A stretch of DNA of 44,426 nucleotides, taken from assembly GCA_051960855.1 (NCBI GenBank), contig JBQCDV010000104.1:1-44426 (forward strand), in the 5' to 3' direction. Positions 1 through 7,880 of this stretch are shown here, in pieces. Within the stretch, counting starts at the first letter, position 1, and each line of letters opens with the position of its first letter. The notes beneath the pieces are model-generated. The model was not told where the DNA came from, ran no database searches, and worked only from the letters and a program-made list of their open reading frames with translations. The DNA comes from JBQCDV01 sp051960855. GTDB taxonomy: Bacteria > Actinomycetota > Actinomycetes > JAJZTN01. Made by a program: the position numbers and the translations under genes.

Positions 1-151
1 AGTCAGGCTGACCGCCGATCGCGGCGATCAAAGGGGTGAAGAGGTCCTCGACGAGCGCGGTCACGACCGAGCCGAACGCTGCGCCGATGACGACCGCGAC
101 CGCCAGGTCGACGAGGTTGCCGCGCAAGAGGAACTTCTTGAAGCCACTCAC
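1..151 (-). CDS. mscL: Large-conductance mechanosensitive channel MscL, N-terminal part
   Basis: MscL is an inner-membrane channel that opens under membrane tension and releases solutes during osmotic downshock. The 50 visible residues begin with GTG at 149-151 and read VSGFKKFLLRGNLVDLAVAV, followed by VIGAAFGSVV. This is the typical MscL start: a short amphipathic N-terminal helix, then TM1 with the small-residue and Asn/Val pore-lining pattern. A purine-rich AAGGG lies about 7 nt upstream of the GTG on the minus strand. The gene runs off the left edge, so TM2 and the cytoplasmic helix are not visible. It is divergent from the copper operon; nothing ties the two functionally. Confidence 0.9.
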   Translation of the reverse strand, partial: MSGFKKFLLRGNLVDLAVAVVIGAAFGSVVTALVEDLFTPLIAAIGGQPD

Positions 152-278
152 GGTGTGCCCTTCTGCTGGAGCCAAGCGTGCAGCGACCAGCGTGCCACTG
201 GGCCAGCGGCGTGACCTGCGGGCTGCGCCGGGCGCTCCCGCGTGTCGGCCCGTGCGGCAGACCTCGAGGCGTGAGGAA

Positions 279-293
279 TACCCCTCGGGGGTA
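279..293. promoter_or_regulatory. CsoR-type copper operator
   Basis: TACCCC-TCG-GGGGTA is a perfect inverted repeat with 6-bp arms and a 3-bp spacer. This GC-rich TACCC/GGGTA palindrome is the known CsoR operator type. It ends 10 nt before csoR and its right arm overlaps the proposed -10 box (292-297), so apo-CsoR bound here would block RNA polymerase directly. Autoregulation of the csoR-copZ-copA operon follows from the position. Confidence 0.85.
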
Positions 294-297
294 CAGT
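292..297 (+). promoter_or_regulatory. -10 box of the csoR operon, leaderless start
   Basis: TACAGT matches TANNNT and is followed by 6 nt and then the csoR ATG at 304. Transcription would start at or next to the start codon. No Shine-Dalgarno sequence precedes the ATG, which fits a leaderless mRNA. No good -35 hexamer is visible. Confidence 0.6.
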
Positions 298-303
298 GCT
301 GGC

Positions 304-591
304 ATGAGCATGCCTGGCTACCACGACACCAAGGACTCGCACCTGAAGCGGCTGCGCCGGATCGAGGGGCAGGTCCGTGGACTCGCGCGGATGGTCGAGC
401 AGGACGCCTACTGCATCGATGTCCTGACGCAGGTCTCGGCCGCTACTCGAGCTCTCGAGGCCGTTGCGCTGGGTCTGCTCGAGGAGCACCTCTCTCACTG
501 CGTCGCCGAGGCGGTCGCCCAGGGGGGTGCCGAGGCGGACGCCAAGGTCAAGGAAGCGTCCGCCGCCATCGCCAGGCTCGTGCGCAGCTGA
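304..591 (+). CDS. csoR: Copper-sensing transcriptional repressor CsoR
   Basis: A 95-residue all-helical repressor that releases its operator when Cu(I) binds. The Cu(I) ligands of the family are visible: Cys37 (AYCIDVL), and His62 and Cys66 (EEHLSHCV). The N-terminal part HLKRLRRIEGQVRGLARM is the conserved DNA-contact helix. The ATG at 304 was chosen over far upstream in-frame starts because it gives the usual family length, sits just after the operator and lies 6 nt after a TANNNT box; ATG 310 is an alternative. It heads an operon with a copper chaperone and a copper-exporting ATPase, which makes copper the likely effector rather than nickel or formaldehyde (other members of this superfamily). 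Confidence 0.95.
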   Translation: MSMPGYHDTKDSHLKRLRRIEGQVRGLARMVEQDAYCIDVLTQVSAATRALEAVALGLLEEHLSHCVAEAVAQGGAEADAKVKEASAAIARLVRS

Positions 592-623
592 GCGTCGAGA
601 CCGCACACCAACCGGAGGACACC

Positions 624-854
624 ATGAGCGACACCATCACCACCGTCTACCGCGTCCAGGGCATGACCTGCGGCCACTGCGTCTCCGCCGTCACGCAGGA
701 GCTCACCGCACTCGAGGGCGTCGAGTCGGTGGAGGTCGACCTCGTCGCCGGCGGCACCTCGGCCGTCACGGTCCGCAGCGCTGCACCGCTGGCGCCCGAC
801 GCCGTGCGCGAGGCGGTCGACGAGGCCGGCTACGAGCTCGAGGACACTCCGTGA
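624..854 (+). CDS. copZ: Heavy-metal-associated domain copper chaperone, CopZ-like
   Basis: A 76-residue soluble protein consisting of one ferredoxin-like HMA domain. The metal site is MTCGHC (Cys16 and Cys19 by my count), in the standard position after the first strand. CopZ-type chaperones carry Cu(I) in the cytosol and hand it to CopA or CsoR. A strong GGAGGA ribosome-binding site lies 6 nt before the ATG, and the stop overlaps the copA GTG by 4 nt, so the two are translationally coupled. The order csoR-copZ-copA is the classic actinobacterial copper-efflux operon. Confidence 0.93.
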   Translation: MSDTITTVYRVQGMTCGHCVSAVTQELTALEGVESVEVDLVAGGTSAVTVRSAAPLAPDAVREAVDEAGYELEDTP

Positions 855-3157
855 CCGCACTGGAGCCGGCCCAGTCCGTCGAGCTGCTTGTCGGGGGCAT
901 GACCTGCGCCTCATGTGCGGCGCGGGTGGAGAAGAAGCTCAACCGGATGGACGGCGTCTCCGCGACGGTCAACTACGCCACCGAGAAAGCGGCCGTGAGC
1001 TTCCCGCCGACCGTGAGCGTCGAGGACCTCATCGCGACAGTGGAGCGGACGGGTTACACCGCTGCCCTCCCGCAGCCGCAACGGCAGGCAGCCTCCACCG
1101 ACGCGGACGGCGTCGTGGCCAGCGACGGGTTCACGGTGCAGGACGCGGCAGCGCAGGCGCACGCGGCCTCGCTGCGCACCCGCGTCCTGGCGTCCGCGGC
1201 GCTCACGGTGCCCGTGCTCGCGCTGTCGATGATCCCGGCGCTGCAGTTCCGCAACTGGCAGTGGCTGGCGCTCACCCTCGCCTCTCCCGTCGCGGTGTGG
1301 GGGGCGTGGCCGTTCCACCGGGCCGCCGCACTCAACCTGCGTCACCGGGCCACCACGATGGACACCCTCGTCTCCGTGGGCGTGCTCGCCGCGTATCTCT
1401 GGTCGCTGTGGGCGCTGTTCTTCGGTGCCGCAGGCGAGCCAGGCATGCGGATGACCGTCTCGCTGCTGCCGGAGCGCTCGATGGCTGCCGGCACAGAGCT
1501 CTACCTCGAGGTCGCCACCACGGTCACGGTCTTCCTCCTCGCGGGCCGGTGGTTCGAGGCACGTGCCAAGCGCCGCTCCGGCGCCGCCTTGCACGCTCTG
1601 CTGGAGCTGGGCGCCAAGGACGTCACGGTCCTGGAGAACGGCGCCGAGGTGCGCATCCCCGTCGCGCGCCTGCGGGTCGGTGACGTCTTCGTCGTCCGCC
1701 CGGGAGAGAAGGTGGCGACCGACGGCGTCGTCATCGATGGTCGCAGCGCCGTCGACCAGTCGATGCTGACCGGCGAGCCGGTACCTGTCGAGGTGTCCCA
1801 GGGGGACAGCGTCGTCGGCGGCACTGTCAACGCCGGCGGGCGGCTTTTCGTCAAGGCGACGCGTATTGGGGCCGACACCCAGCTCGCCTCCATGGCGCGG
1901 CTCGTCGAGGCCGCTCAGCAGGGCAAGGCGCCAGTGCAGCGGCTGGCGGACCGGGTCAGCGCGGTCTTCGTGCCGATCGTGATCGGGCTCGCTCTGGTCA
2001 CGCTCGTCGCGTGGCTGGTCGTCGGGGGGTCCGTCGTAACCGCCTTCACCGCCGCTGTCGCCGTGCTCGTCATTGCCTGCCCCTGTGCCCTCGGCTTGGC
2101 GACGCCCACCGCGCTGCTCGTCGGCACCGGGCGGGGAGCCCAGCTCGGGCTGCTCATCAAGGGGCCCGAGGTCCTGGAGTCGACGCGACGTGTCGACACC
2201 GTCGTCCTCGACAAGACCGGCACGGTGACCACCGGACGGATGTCGCTCGTCGACGTCGTCGCGGCTCCCTCCGGGGATCCGGCTGAAGTGCTGGCCCTGG
2301 CGGGTGCCGTCGAAGCTGCCAGCGAGCACCCCATCGGGGCCGCCATCGCGCGGGCTGCTCAGCAGGTTGCACCGCTCGCTCCCGTGGACGGCTTCACCTC
2401 ACTCCAGGGGCTGGGTGTCAGCGGGGTGGCCGACGGCCACGCGGTGACCGCTGGCCGCCGCAGCTGGCTGGCCGACCACTGGTCGCAGCACGTCGACGAC
2501 GACTCGGAGCTCGCCGTCCGCGCTGCCGAGGAGGAGGGGCGCGGTCGCACCGTCGTGTGGGTCGGCTGGGACGGGGAGGTCCGCGGACTCGTTGTCGTTG
2601 CCGACACGATCAAGCCGGAGGCGCCGGCGGCCATCCGCGAGCTGCGCGCCCTCGGGTTGCGACCCGTCCTGCTGACCGGGGACAACGAGCGCGCTGCTCG
2701 CACCGTCGCTGCAGAGGTGGGCATCGATGACGTGGTGGCCGGTGTCCTGCCCGAGGGGAAGGTGGCCGAGGTGAGGCGCCTGCAGGAGCAGGGCAGGATC
2801 GTGGCCATGGTCGGAGACGGCGTCAACGACGCGGCTGCCCTCGCACAGGCCGATCTCGGTCTCGCGATGGGCACCGGGACCGACGTCGCCATAGAGGCCA
2901 GCGACCTGACCCTGGTGCGTGGCTCCCTGCTCGCCGCCGCGGACGCCATCCGGCTGTCCCGCCGGACCCTCGGCACCATCAAGGGCAACCTCTTCTGGGC
3001 GTTCGCCTACAACGTCGCCGGGCTGCCGCTGGCGGCGTTCGGCCTGCTCAACCCGATGATCGCCGGCCTCGCCATGGCCCTGAGCAGCGTGTTCGTCGTC
3101 AGCAACAGCCTCCGCCTGCGAGGCTTCCAGCCGTTGCGCAAGGAGGTCACCGCGTGA
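851..3157 (+). CDS. copA: Copper-translocating P1B-type ATPase CopA
   Basis: A 768-residue inner-membrane pump that exports Cu(I) at the cost of ATP. In order: one N-terminal HMA domain with MTCASC (Cys19, Cys22), paired membrane helices, the actuator motif TGEP, the membrane CPC ion site at about 410-412, the phosphorylation motif DKTGT from about 454, the SEHPIG motif of P1B ATPases at about 491-496, and GDGVND at about 655-660. The C-terminal membrane part ends MALSSVFVVSNSLRLR, carrying the Met/Ser/Asn residues of Cu(I)-specific P1B-1 pumps. The GTG at 851 overlaps the copZ stop (GTGA) and gives a normal family length with a single HMA domain. The longer open frame upstream only runs antisense or out of frame through csoR and copZ. 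Confidence 0.96.
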   Translation: MTALEPAQSVELLVGGMTCASCAARVEKKLNRMDGVSATVNYATEKAAVSFPPTVSVEDLIATVERTGYTAALPQPQRQAASTDADGVVASDGFTVQDAAAQAHAASLRTRVLASAALTVPVLALSMIPALQFRNWQWLALTLASPVAVWGAWPFHRAAALNLRHRATTMDTLVSVGVLAAYLWSLWALFFGAAGEPGMRMTVSLLPERSMAAGTELYLEVATTVTVFLLAGRWFEARAKRRSGAALHALLELGAKDVTVLENGAEVRIPVARLRVGDVFVVRPGEKVATDGVVIDGRSAVDQSMLTGEPVPVEVSQGDSVVGGTVNAGGRLFVKATRIGADTQLASMARLVEAAQQGKAPVQRLADRVSAVFVPIVIGLALVTLVAWLVVGGSVVTAFTAAVAVLVIACPCALGLATPTALLVGTGRGAQLGLLIKGPEVLESTRRVDTVVLDKTGTVTTGRMSLVDVVAAPSGDPAEVLALAGAVEAASEHPIGAAIARAAQQVAPLAPVDGFTSLQGLGVSGVADGHAVTAGRRSWLADHWSQHVDDDSELAVRAAEEEGRGRTVVWVGWDGEVRGLVVVADTIKPEAPAAIRELRALGLRPVLLTGDNERAARTVAAEVGIDDVVAGVLPEGKVAEVRRLQEQGRIVAMVGDGVNDAAALAQADLGLAMGTGTDVAIEASDLTLVRGSLLAAADAIRLSRRTLGTIKGNLFWAFAYNVAGLPLAAFGLLNPMIAGLAMALSSVFVVSNSLRLRGFQPLRKEVTA

Positions 3158-3900
3158 GCCTGCCCGAGCTCGACCACGACATCGAGGGCGAGCCCTCGGG
3201 GTCGCCGCTGACCGCCGTCCCCGTCCCCCGGCTCACCGCGCACCTGCGGCGGTGGGTGGGGGAGTGGCCACCGGCGGGGGACGGGGTGCAGCTGGTCGAG
3301 TCTGCGCGGCTGGGCCGCCCCGGGTGGGACGGTCAGCCCCGGCACGCGGTCGGAGTCGTCGACGAGACCGGCGCAGGGGTCTTCGGGGTCAGCACCGCGC
3401 TCGCCCAGCGCCTCGAGGCCGGCGGCTTGCCCGTCGGAGTCACGCTGGAGGCCGAGGAGCTGCGGCGCCGGGTGCCGGAGGCCCTCGGCGAGGGCTTCGT
3501 CTTCGCCGGCGTCTTCCGCTGGTCGGACGACCCGGCCTCAGCCGAGCAGCTGCCCGACGTCGGCCGCTGGCTGCCCGCTCACGACGACCGGGTGCCGGAG
3601 TGGCTCAAGCCGTTCGGCGGTGACGTGCTCGTGGTGATGGACGACGACGCCTACGTCGCGGGGGTCGGGATCAAGCGACACGACGAGTTCGGACACGAGC
3701 TGTCCGTCGGGACCGAGGAGGCCGCCCGTGGCCGCGGTCTCGCCCGGCGGCTCGTCGCGCAGGCTGCCCGGGCTCTCGTCGCCCGCGGCTTCGTCGTCAC
3801 CTACCTGCACGCGGCGGACAACACCGCCTCGGCCCGCGTCGCCGAAGCTGCTGGCTTCCCCGACTGCGGGTGGCAGGTCCTGGGGCTCGCGACCCGCTAG
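3154..3900 (+). CDS. GNAT-family N-acetyltransferase with an extra N-terminal region
   Basis: 248 residues. The C-terminal third carries the acetyl-CoA binding motif of GNAT enzymes (EEAARGRGLARRLVAQA), followed by a strand and NTASARVAEAAGF, the motif B region. The first ~140 residues are divergent and I do not recognise a separate domain. The GTG start overlaps the copA stop by 4 nt, so it is probably co-transcribed with the copper operon, although no copper role is evident. The substrate is unknown. Its TAG lies in a CTAG shared with the convergent modC stop. Confidence 0.8.
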   Translation: MSLPELDHDIEGEPSGSPLTAVPVPRLTAHLRRWVGEWPPAGDGVQLVESARLGRPGWDGQPRHAVGVVDETGAGVFGVSTALAQRLEAGGLPVGVTLEAEELRRRVPEALGEGFVFAGVFRWSDDPASAEQLPDVGRWLPAHDDRVPEWLKPFGGDVLVVMDDDAYVAGVGIKRHDEFGHELSVGTEEAARGRGLARRLVAQAARALVARGFVVTYLHAADNTASARVAEAAGFPDCGWQVLGLATR

Positions 3901-5150
3901 GGAGTCCGGACGCTGGCGCGGTAGGCCACCACATCGGTGGCCTTCACGCTGCACCAGATCTGCGCGCCCGGGGTGAGCCCGAGCTCGGCGACTGCAGCCG
4001 GGGTGACGTCGACGAGCAGGTCGGGGGGCCCGGCGGTGGCCAGCCTCACCCGCTCGCCGATGAGCTCCACCCCCACGACCCGCGCCGGCCACACGTTGCG
4101 TGCGCTGGCGGGCCCCGGGCGCTGCTCGTGCACGGTGATCGCGGCAGGCCGCACGGCGACGAGCACGTCCTCGCCGGTCCGAACGCCGTCGTTGGTGGTC
4201 CCCGCCGTCGCCTCCTCGCCGTCGCCGGCGGGCGACCCCGCCGAGGCCACCTCGCCGCCGCCGTCGAGGACCACCGTGAGGCCGGTGTCGAGTGTGCGTG
4301 TGCGCCCGCGCAGCAGGTTGAGCCCCATCAGCCGCGCCACGTAGTCGGTCGCGGGATGACGGGCCACGTGCGCCGGTGTCCCCACCTGGACGACGCGGCC
4401 GCCCTCCAGGACAACGAGGCGGTCGGCAAGCACGATCGCCTCCAGCGGGTCGTGCGTCACGAGGATGACCGGGATGTCGAGGCCGGCCAGGCGCTGGCGC
4501 AGCTCGGTGCGCACCTCGAGCCGGGTGGCGGCGTCCAGCGCAGCCATCGGCTCGTCGAGCAGCAGCAGTCGCGGCCGCGCGACCAGGGCGCGAGCCAGTG
4601 CGACGCGCTGCGCCTGGCCGCCGGAGAGCTGCCCGGGACGCCGGCGTTCGAGCCCTGCCAGGCCGACCGCGACCAAGGCTTCCCTCGCGGAGGTACGCGC
4701 GCCCGCGCGGTCGGCTCCGCGGGCGCGCTGACCGAAGGCGAGGTTGTCGAGGACGCTCAGATGCGGAAACAGCCGGTAGTCCTGGAAGACCACGCCGACC
4801 TCCCGCCGCTCCGGCGGCACGAACGTGCGCGGCGCGTGCCGAATGCCGCCGGCGTCGCCTGCGTCGGCTGCGTCGGCTGCGTCGAGGATGCGCCCGTCGA
4901 GCTCGACCAGCCCGTCGGTGCAGCGCTCGAGACCGGCGAGGACCCGCAGCAGCGTGGTCTTGCCGGCGCCGTTCGGTCCCAGCACTCCGAGGATCTCGCC
5001 CGGTGCCGCCGACACCTCGGCATCCAGCTCGAAGGCGCCGCGCCTCACCACCACCCGCGCGTGCAGGCCGTGCCGCTCTCCGACCGCCCCGACCGGCGCG
5101 CGGTCACGCGGCTCGTGGCTGGCCTGACCGCCGTTCCGACCTGCTGTCAT
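3897..5150 (-). CDS. modC: Molybdate ABC transporter ATP-binding protein ModC
   Basis: 417 residues. The cytoplasmic ATPase of molybdate import: Walker A GPNGAGKTT, Q-loop VVFQDYRLFPHLSV, signature LSGGQAQRVALARAL, Walker B LLLLDEPMAALD, switch His in ILVTHD. The C-terminal ~100 residues hold a Mop/TOBE-type fold (RNVWPARVVGVELIGERVRL), which binds oxyanions or regulates transport. The ATG at 5148-5150 overlaps the modB stop as ATGA. A four-unit 9-nt repeat encodes an Asp/Ala-rich stretch (DAADAADAGDAG) just before the Q-loop region, an unusual insertion into the ATPase core. Last gene of the mod operon; its stop shares CTAG with the convergent GNAT gene. Confidence 0.93.
   Translation of the reverse strand: MTAGRNGGQASHEPRDRAPVGAVGERHGLHARVVVRRGAFELDAEVSAAPGEILGVLGPNGAGKTTLLRVLAGLERCTDGLVELDGRILDAADAADAGDAGGIRHAPRTFVPPERREVGVVFQDYRLFPHLSVLDNLAFGQRARGADRAGARTSAREALVAVGLAGLERRRPGQLSGGQAQRVALARALVARPRLLLLDEPMAALDAATRLEVRTELRQRLAGLDIPVILVTHDPLEAIVLADRLVVLEGGRVVQVGTPAHVARHPATDYVARLMGLNLLRGRTRTLDTGLTVVLDGGGEVASAGSPAGDGEEATAGTTNDGVRTGEDVLVAVRPAAITVHEQRPGPASARNVWPARVVGVELIGERVRLATAGPPDLLVDVTPAAVAELGLTPGAQIWCSVKATDVVAYRASVRTP
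4852..4880. repeat. 9-nt tandem repeat inside modC
   Basis: Three units of the form GCGTCGSCT followed by a degenerate fourth. On the minus strand they encode DAADAADAGDAG in ModC. The unit length divisible by three keeps the frame open. Confidence 0.8.
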
Positions 5151-6025
5151 CGCGAGCTGCCCCACCAGCGGTCGCGCAACGACAGCAGCACGGTGACCGA
5201 GACTGCGAGCAGGACGAGGCTCAGCGCGATGGCAGCGTCGGAGTCGCCGGCTGCCAGGTCTTGGTAGACCAAGAGCGGCAGCGTCTGGGTGCGGCCGGGC
5301 AGGCTGCCGGCGAAGGTCAGGGTCGCGCCGAACTCCCCGAGCGCCCGAGCGAAGCAGAGCACTGCTCCGGCTGCGAGCGAGGGCGCGACCAGAGGCAGGG
5401 TCACGCGTCGCAGGACATAGAGGCGCCCCGCGCCGAGCGTCGCCGCCGCTTCCTCGAGTCCCAGGTTGCTGCTGCGCAGCGCCCCCTCCACCGTCACCAC
5501 GAGAAACGGCATCGCTACGAAGGTCTCCGCGAGCACGACCGCCGTCGGCGTGAAGGGGATCGAGATGCCGACAACGGCCTGCAAGGGAGCTCCGACCAGG
5601 CCGCGCCGGCCGTAGGCGAGCAGCAGCGCGATGCCGCCGACGACCGGGGGCAGCACCAGCGGCAGAGTGACCAGCGCCCGCACGAGGCGCTGGCAGGGAA
5701 ACGCGGTGCGGGCGAGCACCCACGCCAGCGGCACGCCGAGCACCAGGGACAGCGCCGTTGCGGCGAGGGCGGAGGTGAGCGACAGCCGCAGCGCGTCGAG
5801 GGCGGCTGTACTCGTCAGCAGCGGGGCGAGCCGCGGCCACGGCGCCTTGACGACCAGGCCGGCGAGCGGCAGCAGCAGGAACACGACTCCGATCGCTGCG
5901 GGAGCCGCCAGTGCAGCCGGCACGCTGCCCCGGAGAGCTGCCGGCCCGCGCGCCGTCGACGCTGCTGCGGCGGGGACGTCTGCTGCTGCGGAAACTCCCA
6001 CTGCTGGCGTCCTGCCCCTGCTCAC
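5147..6025 (-). CDS. modB: Molybdate ABC transporter permease ModB
   Basis: 292 residues. The inner-membrane channel of the molybdate importer, with about six hydrophobic segments. The EAA loop that contacts ModC is visible as EEAAATLGAGRLYVLRRVTLPL, quoted here only through its key residues E-A-A-x3-G-x9-LP. The C-terminal ARALGEFGATLTFAG is characteristic of ModB/CysT permeases. The GTG start overlaps the modA stop (GTGA) and the stop overlaps modC (ATGA), so the three transporter genes form a tightly coupled operon. The first ~30 residues are Ala-rich and poorly conserved in type. Confidence 0.93.
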   Translation of the reverse strand: MSRGRTPAVGVSAAADVPAAAASTARGPAALRGSVPAALAAPAAIGVVFLLLPLAGLVVKAPWPRLAPLLTSTAALDALRLSLTSALAATALSLVLGVPLAWVLARTAFPCQRLVRALVTLPLVLPPVVGGIALLLAYGRRGLVGAPLQAVVGISIPFTPTAVVLAETFVAMPFLVVTVEGALRSSNLGLEEAAATLGAGRLYVLRRVTLPLVAPSLAAGAVLCFARALGEFGATLTFAGSLPGRTQTLPLLVYQDLAAGDSDAAIALSLVLLAVSVTVLLSLRDRWWGSSR

Positions 6026-6831
6026 GGTGCGGGCGCGAAGCCGTCCGCGCGCAGCACCTGCTGCCCCGCTTCGCCCAGGACCCAGTCGACGAAGGCGCGG
6101 GCGGTCCGGGGATGTGCCGACTGCGCCACCGTGGCGATGGGATACGTCGTCGAGGCGTTGTCAGCGGCCGGAATCGGGACCGTGCGCACTCTCGTCCCCG
6201 CGGCCCGGGCGTCGGTGACGTAGACCACCGCCGCATCGGCCTCGCCGAGGGTGACCTTGGTGAGCGTGGCCTTGACGTCGGGCTCCTCGCTGACCGGGTG
6301 GACGGTCAGGCCGGCGGTGGCGAAGACCTTGGCCGCCGTGGCGCCGCACGGCACCTGCACCTGGCACAGCACGAGCTTGACGTTCGCCCGTGCAAGGTCG
6401 GCCAGCGAGCCGACGCGGCCTGGGTCAGAAGGAGGCGTCACGATCGTCATCTCGTTGGCCGCAAAGTTGCGCGGAGCGTCGACGGCGCCGCCGTCGACGG
6501 CCTGCCTCATGTTCGTCACCGAGGCACTGGCGAAGACGTCCGCGGGGGCGCCGGCCAGCACCTGCTGCGCCAGCTGAGAGCTCGCTCCGAAGCTGTACGT
6601 GACGTGGACGCCCGGGTGCGTTTGCTCGAACTGCTGTCCCAGTCGCGTGAACGACTCCTTCAGGCTGGCTGCGGCGAGCACGGTGATGTCACCGTCCAGC
6701 GCCGCCCCCTGATCGGCGAACGACGCAGCGGGGCTGCTCGCCGCGGACTCGCTGCCGGCGCCGGCGCCCTCGGCGCCGCACCCGGTGAGGGCGAGCCCTG
6801 CGAGGGCGAGACCAACCAGGGAACGGCGCAT
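6022..6831 (-). CDS. modA: Molybdate-binding lipoprotein ModA
   Basis: 269 residues. Extracytoplasmic solute-binding protein that captures molybdate or tungstate. A lipoprotein signal peptide is clear: MRR, a hydrophobic stretch, and the lipobox LTGC with Cys18 as the lipidation site. The mature protein starts with ITVLAAASLKESF, where the Ala-Ser-Leu contributes to oxyanion binding in ModA, and contains FGASSQLAQQVLAGAPADVF, a hallmark of the family. The ATG shares one base with the TGA of the upstream regulator gene. Confidence 0.94.
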   Translation of the reverse strand: MRRSLVGLALAGLALTGCGAEGAGAGSESAASSPAASFADQGAALDGDITVLAAASLKESFTRLGQQFEQTHPGVHVTYSFGASSQLAQQVLAGAPADVFASASVTNMRQAVDGGAVDAPRNFAANEMTIVTPPSDPGRVGSLADLARANVKLVLCQVQVPCGATAAKVFATAGLTVHPVSEEPDVKATLTKVTLGEADAAVVYVTDARAAGTRVRTVPIPAADNASTTYPIATVAQSAHPRTARAFVDWVLGEAGQQVLRADGFAPAP

Positions 6832-7262
6832 CAGTGGCTGCCGCGGGGGGAGGCAAAGGGATCGTCGGGAACCTCGACCACGACGTTCGTCGATTTGATG
6901 GTGGCGACGGCGAGGACGCCCGGCTCCAGCTGCAGCTCGTCGGCTGCCTCCCGGCTCATGAGCGACACCACCCGGTGCGGACCCACCTGCAACTCGACCT
7001 GCGCCATGACGGTGTCGCGCACGACCCGCGTGACCAGGCCCGGCAGCCGGTTGCGCGCGGAGGCTGACCTCGCTCCCGTCGCCGGGGTGGGGCTGCCCTC
7101 GGCCACGGACTGGGCGAAACGGGCCAACTCCGCGCCGTCGACGACAAGCCGGCCGGCGTCGTCTCGCTCGGTGGCGAGGCGGCCGCCGTCCGCCCAACGC
7201 CGCAACGTGTCGTCGCTGACGCCCAGCAGGGCCGCGGCTTCCCGGATGCGGAAGCGGCTCAT
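6831..7262 (-). CDS. HTH and molybdenum-binding (Mop/TOBE) domain regulator
   Basis: 143 residues. The N-terminal ~55 residues form a MerR/excisionase-type helix-turn-helix (FRIREAAALLGVSDDTLRRW). The C-terminal ~70 residues form a Mop/TOBE domain (NRLPGLVTRVV...VVSLMSREAADEL...ATIKSTNVVVEV) that binds molybdate-like oxyanions. The fusion suggests a molybdate-responsive regulator that replaces the unrelated E. coli ModE architecture. It is the first gene of the mod operon. The ATG 7262 gives the HTH start MSRFRIREA; GTG 7265 is an alternative. A palindrome upstream (7310-7321) could be its own operator. Confidence 0.85.
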   Translation of the reverse strand: MSRFRIREAAALLGVSDDTLRRWADGGRLATERDDAGRLVVDGAELARFAQSVAEGSPTPATGARSASARNRLPGLVTRVVRDTVMAQVELQVGPHRVVSLMSREAADELQLEPGVLAVATIKSTNVVVEVPDDPFASPRGSH

Positions 7263-7302
7263 CACCCGCGTCCACTCTCGAACCTGCGGATCATGGAGCC
7301 CC

Positions 7303-7321
7303 AATGTAGCCGCACATGCGG
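7303..7321 (-). promoter_or_regulatory. Candidate promoter and operator of the mod operon
   Basis: On the minus strand a TACATT box (7308-7303, fits TANNNT) lies about 40 nt before the regulator ATG. Directly upstream is the inverted repeat CCGCA-CA-TGCGG (7310-7321). Such a palindrome abutting the -10 is where a repressor would sit. Binding by the HTH-Mop protein is an inference. Confidence 0.4.
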
Positions 7322-7385
7322 AATGAGGACAGCGCGGGCCGCGGGCCGGGGGCATCACGAGTGTGGGCGGCCTCACCCCGCGAAC

Positions 7386-7425
7386 TGCTTGCTCGGGCTT
7401 GCATAGTGCTAACAGTTGCAAGCAC
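7386..7425. promoter_or_regulatory. Nested inverted repeats before the XRE regulator gene
   Basis: TGCTTGC (7386-7392) pairs with GCAAGCA (7418-7424), and a second GCTTGC (7397-7402) faces the same right arm. GTGCT (7406-7410) and AGCAC (7421-7425) also pair. They lie 10-50 nt before the ATG at 7435 and cover the place where the promoter must be, so autoregulation by the XRE protein is plausible. Confidence 0.4.
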
Positions 7426-7434
7426 CATGGGGAC

Positions 7435-7842
7435 ATGGCCAGCAACCCGGTGTCGCGACTGTCCTCGCAGCTGAGCGAGACAGCCCACACCGCGCAGGCC
7501 AGCCTCGGCACCCTGGGCGAGTTCATCCGCGACCAGCGCCAGGCCGCCCAGATCTCGGTCCGTCAGCTCGCGGAGCTCGCGGGTGTCTCGAACCCCTACC
7601 TCAGCCAAATCGAGCGGGGGCTGCGCAAACCGTCCGCCGAGATCCTGCAGCAGATCGCGAAGGGCCTGCGAATCTCCGCGGAGACCCTGTACGTCCGCGC
7701 GGGGATCCTCGAGGAGCCCGGCGACGGCGCGCCTTCCGACCCGCAGGTCACCGCCGCGATCCTCGCCGACCCTCGGCTGACCCAGCGGCAGAAGCGCGTG
7801 CTCGTCGACATCTACGAGTCGTTCTGCCGCGAGAACGCCTGA
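7435..7842 (+). CDS. XRE-family helix-turn-helix regulator (Rv0474-like)
   Basis: 135 residues. A Cro/C1-type HTH lies at about residues 27-80: FIRDQRQAAQISVRQLAELAGVSNPYLSQIERGLRKPS shows the classical five-helix pattern with recognition helix around SNPYLSQIERG (quoted in parts). The C-terminal part, with PRLTQRQKRVLVDIYESF, is short. The neighbours (HbhA-like protein, then DUF2516) match M. tuberculosis Rv0474-Rv0475-Rv0476, so this is the Rv0474 counterpart and probably regulates that operon. The ATG at 7435 was chosen because the in-frame region before it lies in the inverted-repeat promoter region. Confidence 0.85.
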   Translation: MASNPVSRLSSQLSETAHTAQASLGTLGEFIRDQRQAAQISVRQLAELAGVSNPYLSQIERGLRKPSAEILQQIAKGLRISAETLYVRAGILEEPGDGAPSDPQVTAAILADPRLTQRQKRVLVDIYESFCRENA

Positions 7843-7859
7843 CCCGAGAACGCCTGACC
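7830..7859. repeat. 15-nt exact tandem duplication across the stop codon
   Basis: The 15-mer CGAGAACGCCTGACC occurs twice in direct succession. The first copy holds the real end of the XRE gene (REN-Ala-stop), the second lies in the gap before the HbhA-like gene. It looks like recent slippage. Confidence 0.9.
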
Positions 7860-7880
7860 AACCACTGAAAGGAAGCCGTC

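Noticed and set aside
4598..6223. Long plus-strand ORF (541 codons) across modB-modC
   Set aside because: Antisense shadow of high-GC genes; Arg/Pro/Ala-rich, no domain, while the minus strand encodes clear ModB and ModC.
7404..7425. CIRCE element (HrcA site) before the XRE gene
   Set aside because: Only the GTGCTAA half is close to consensus; the other half does not match and the spacing is wrong.
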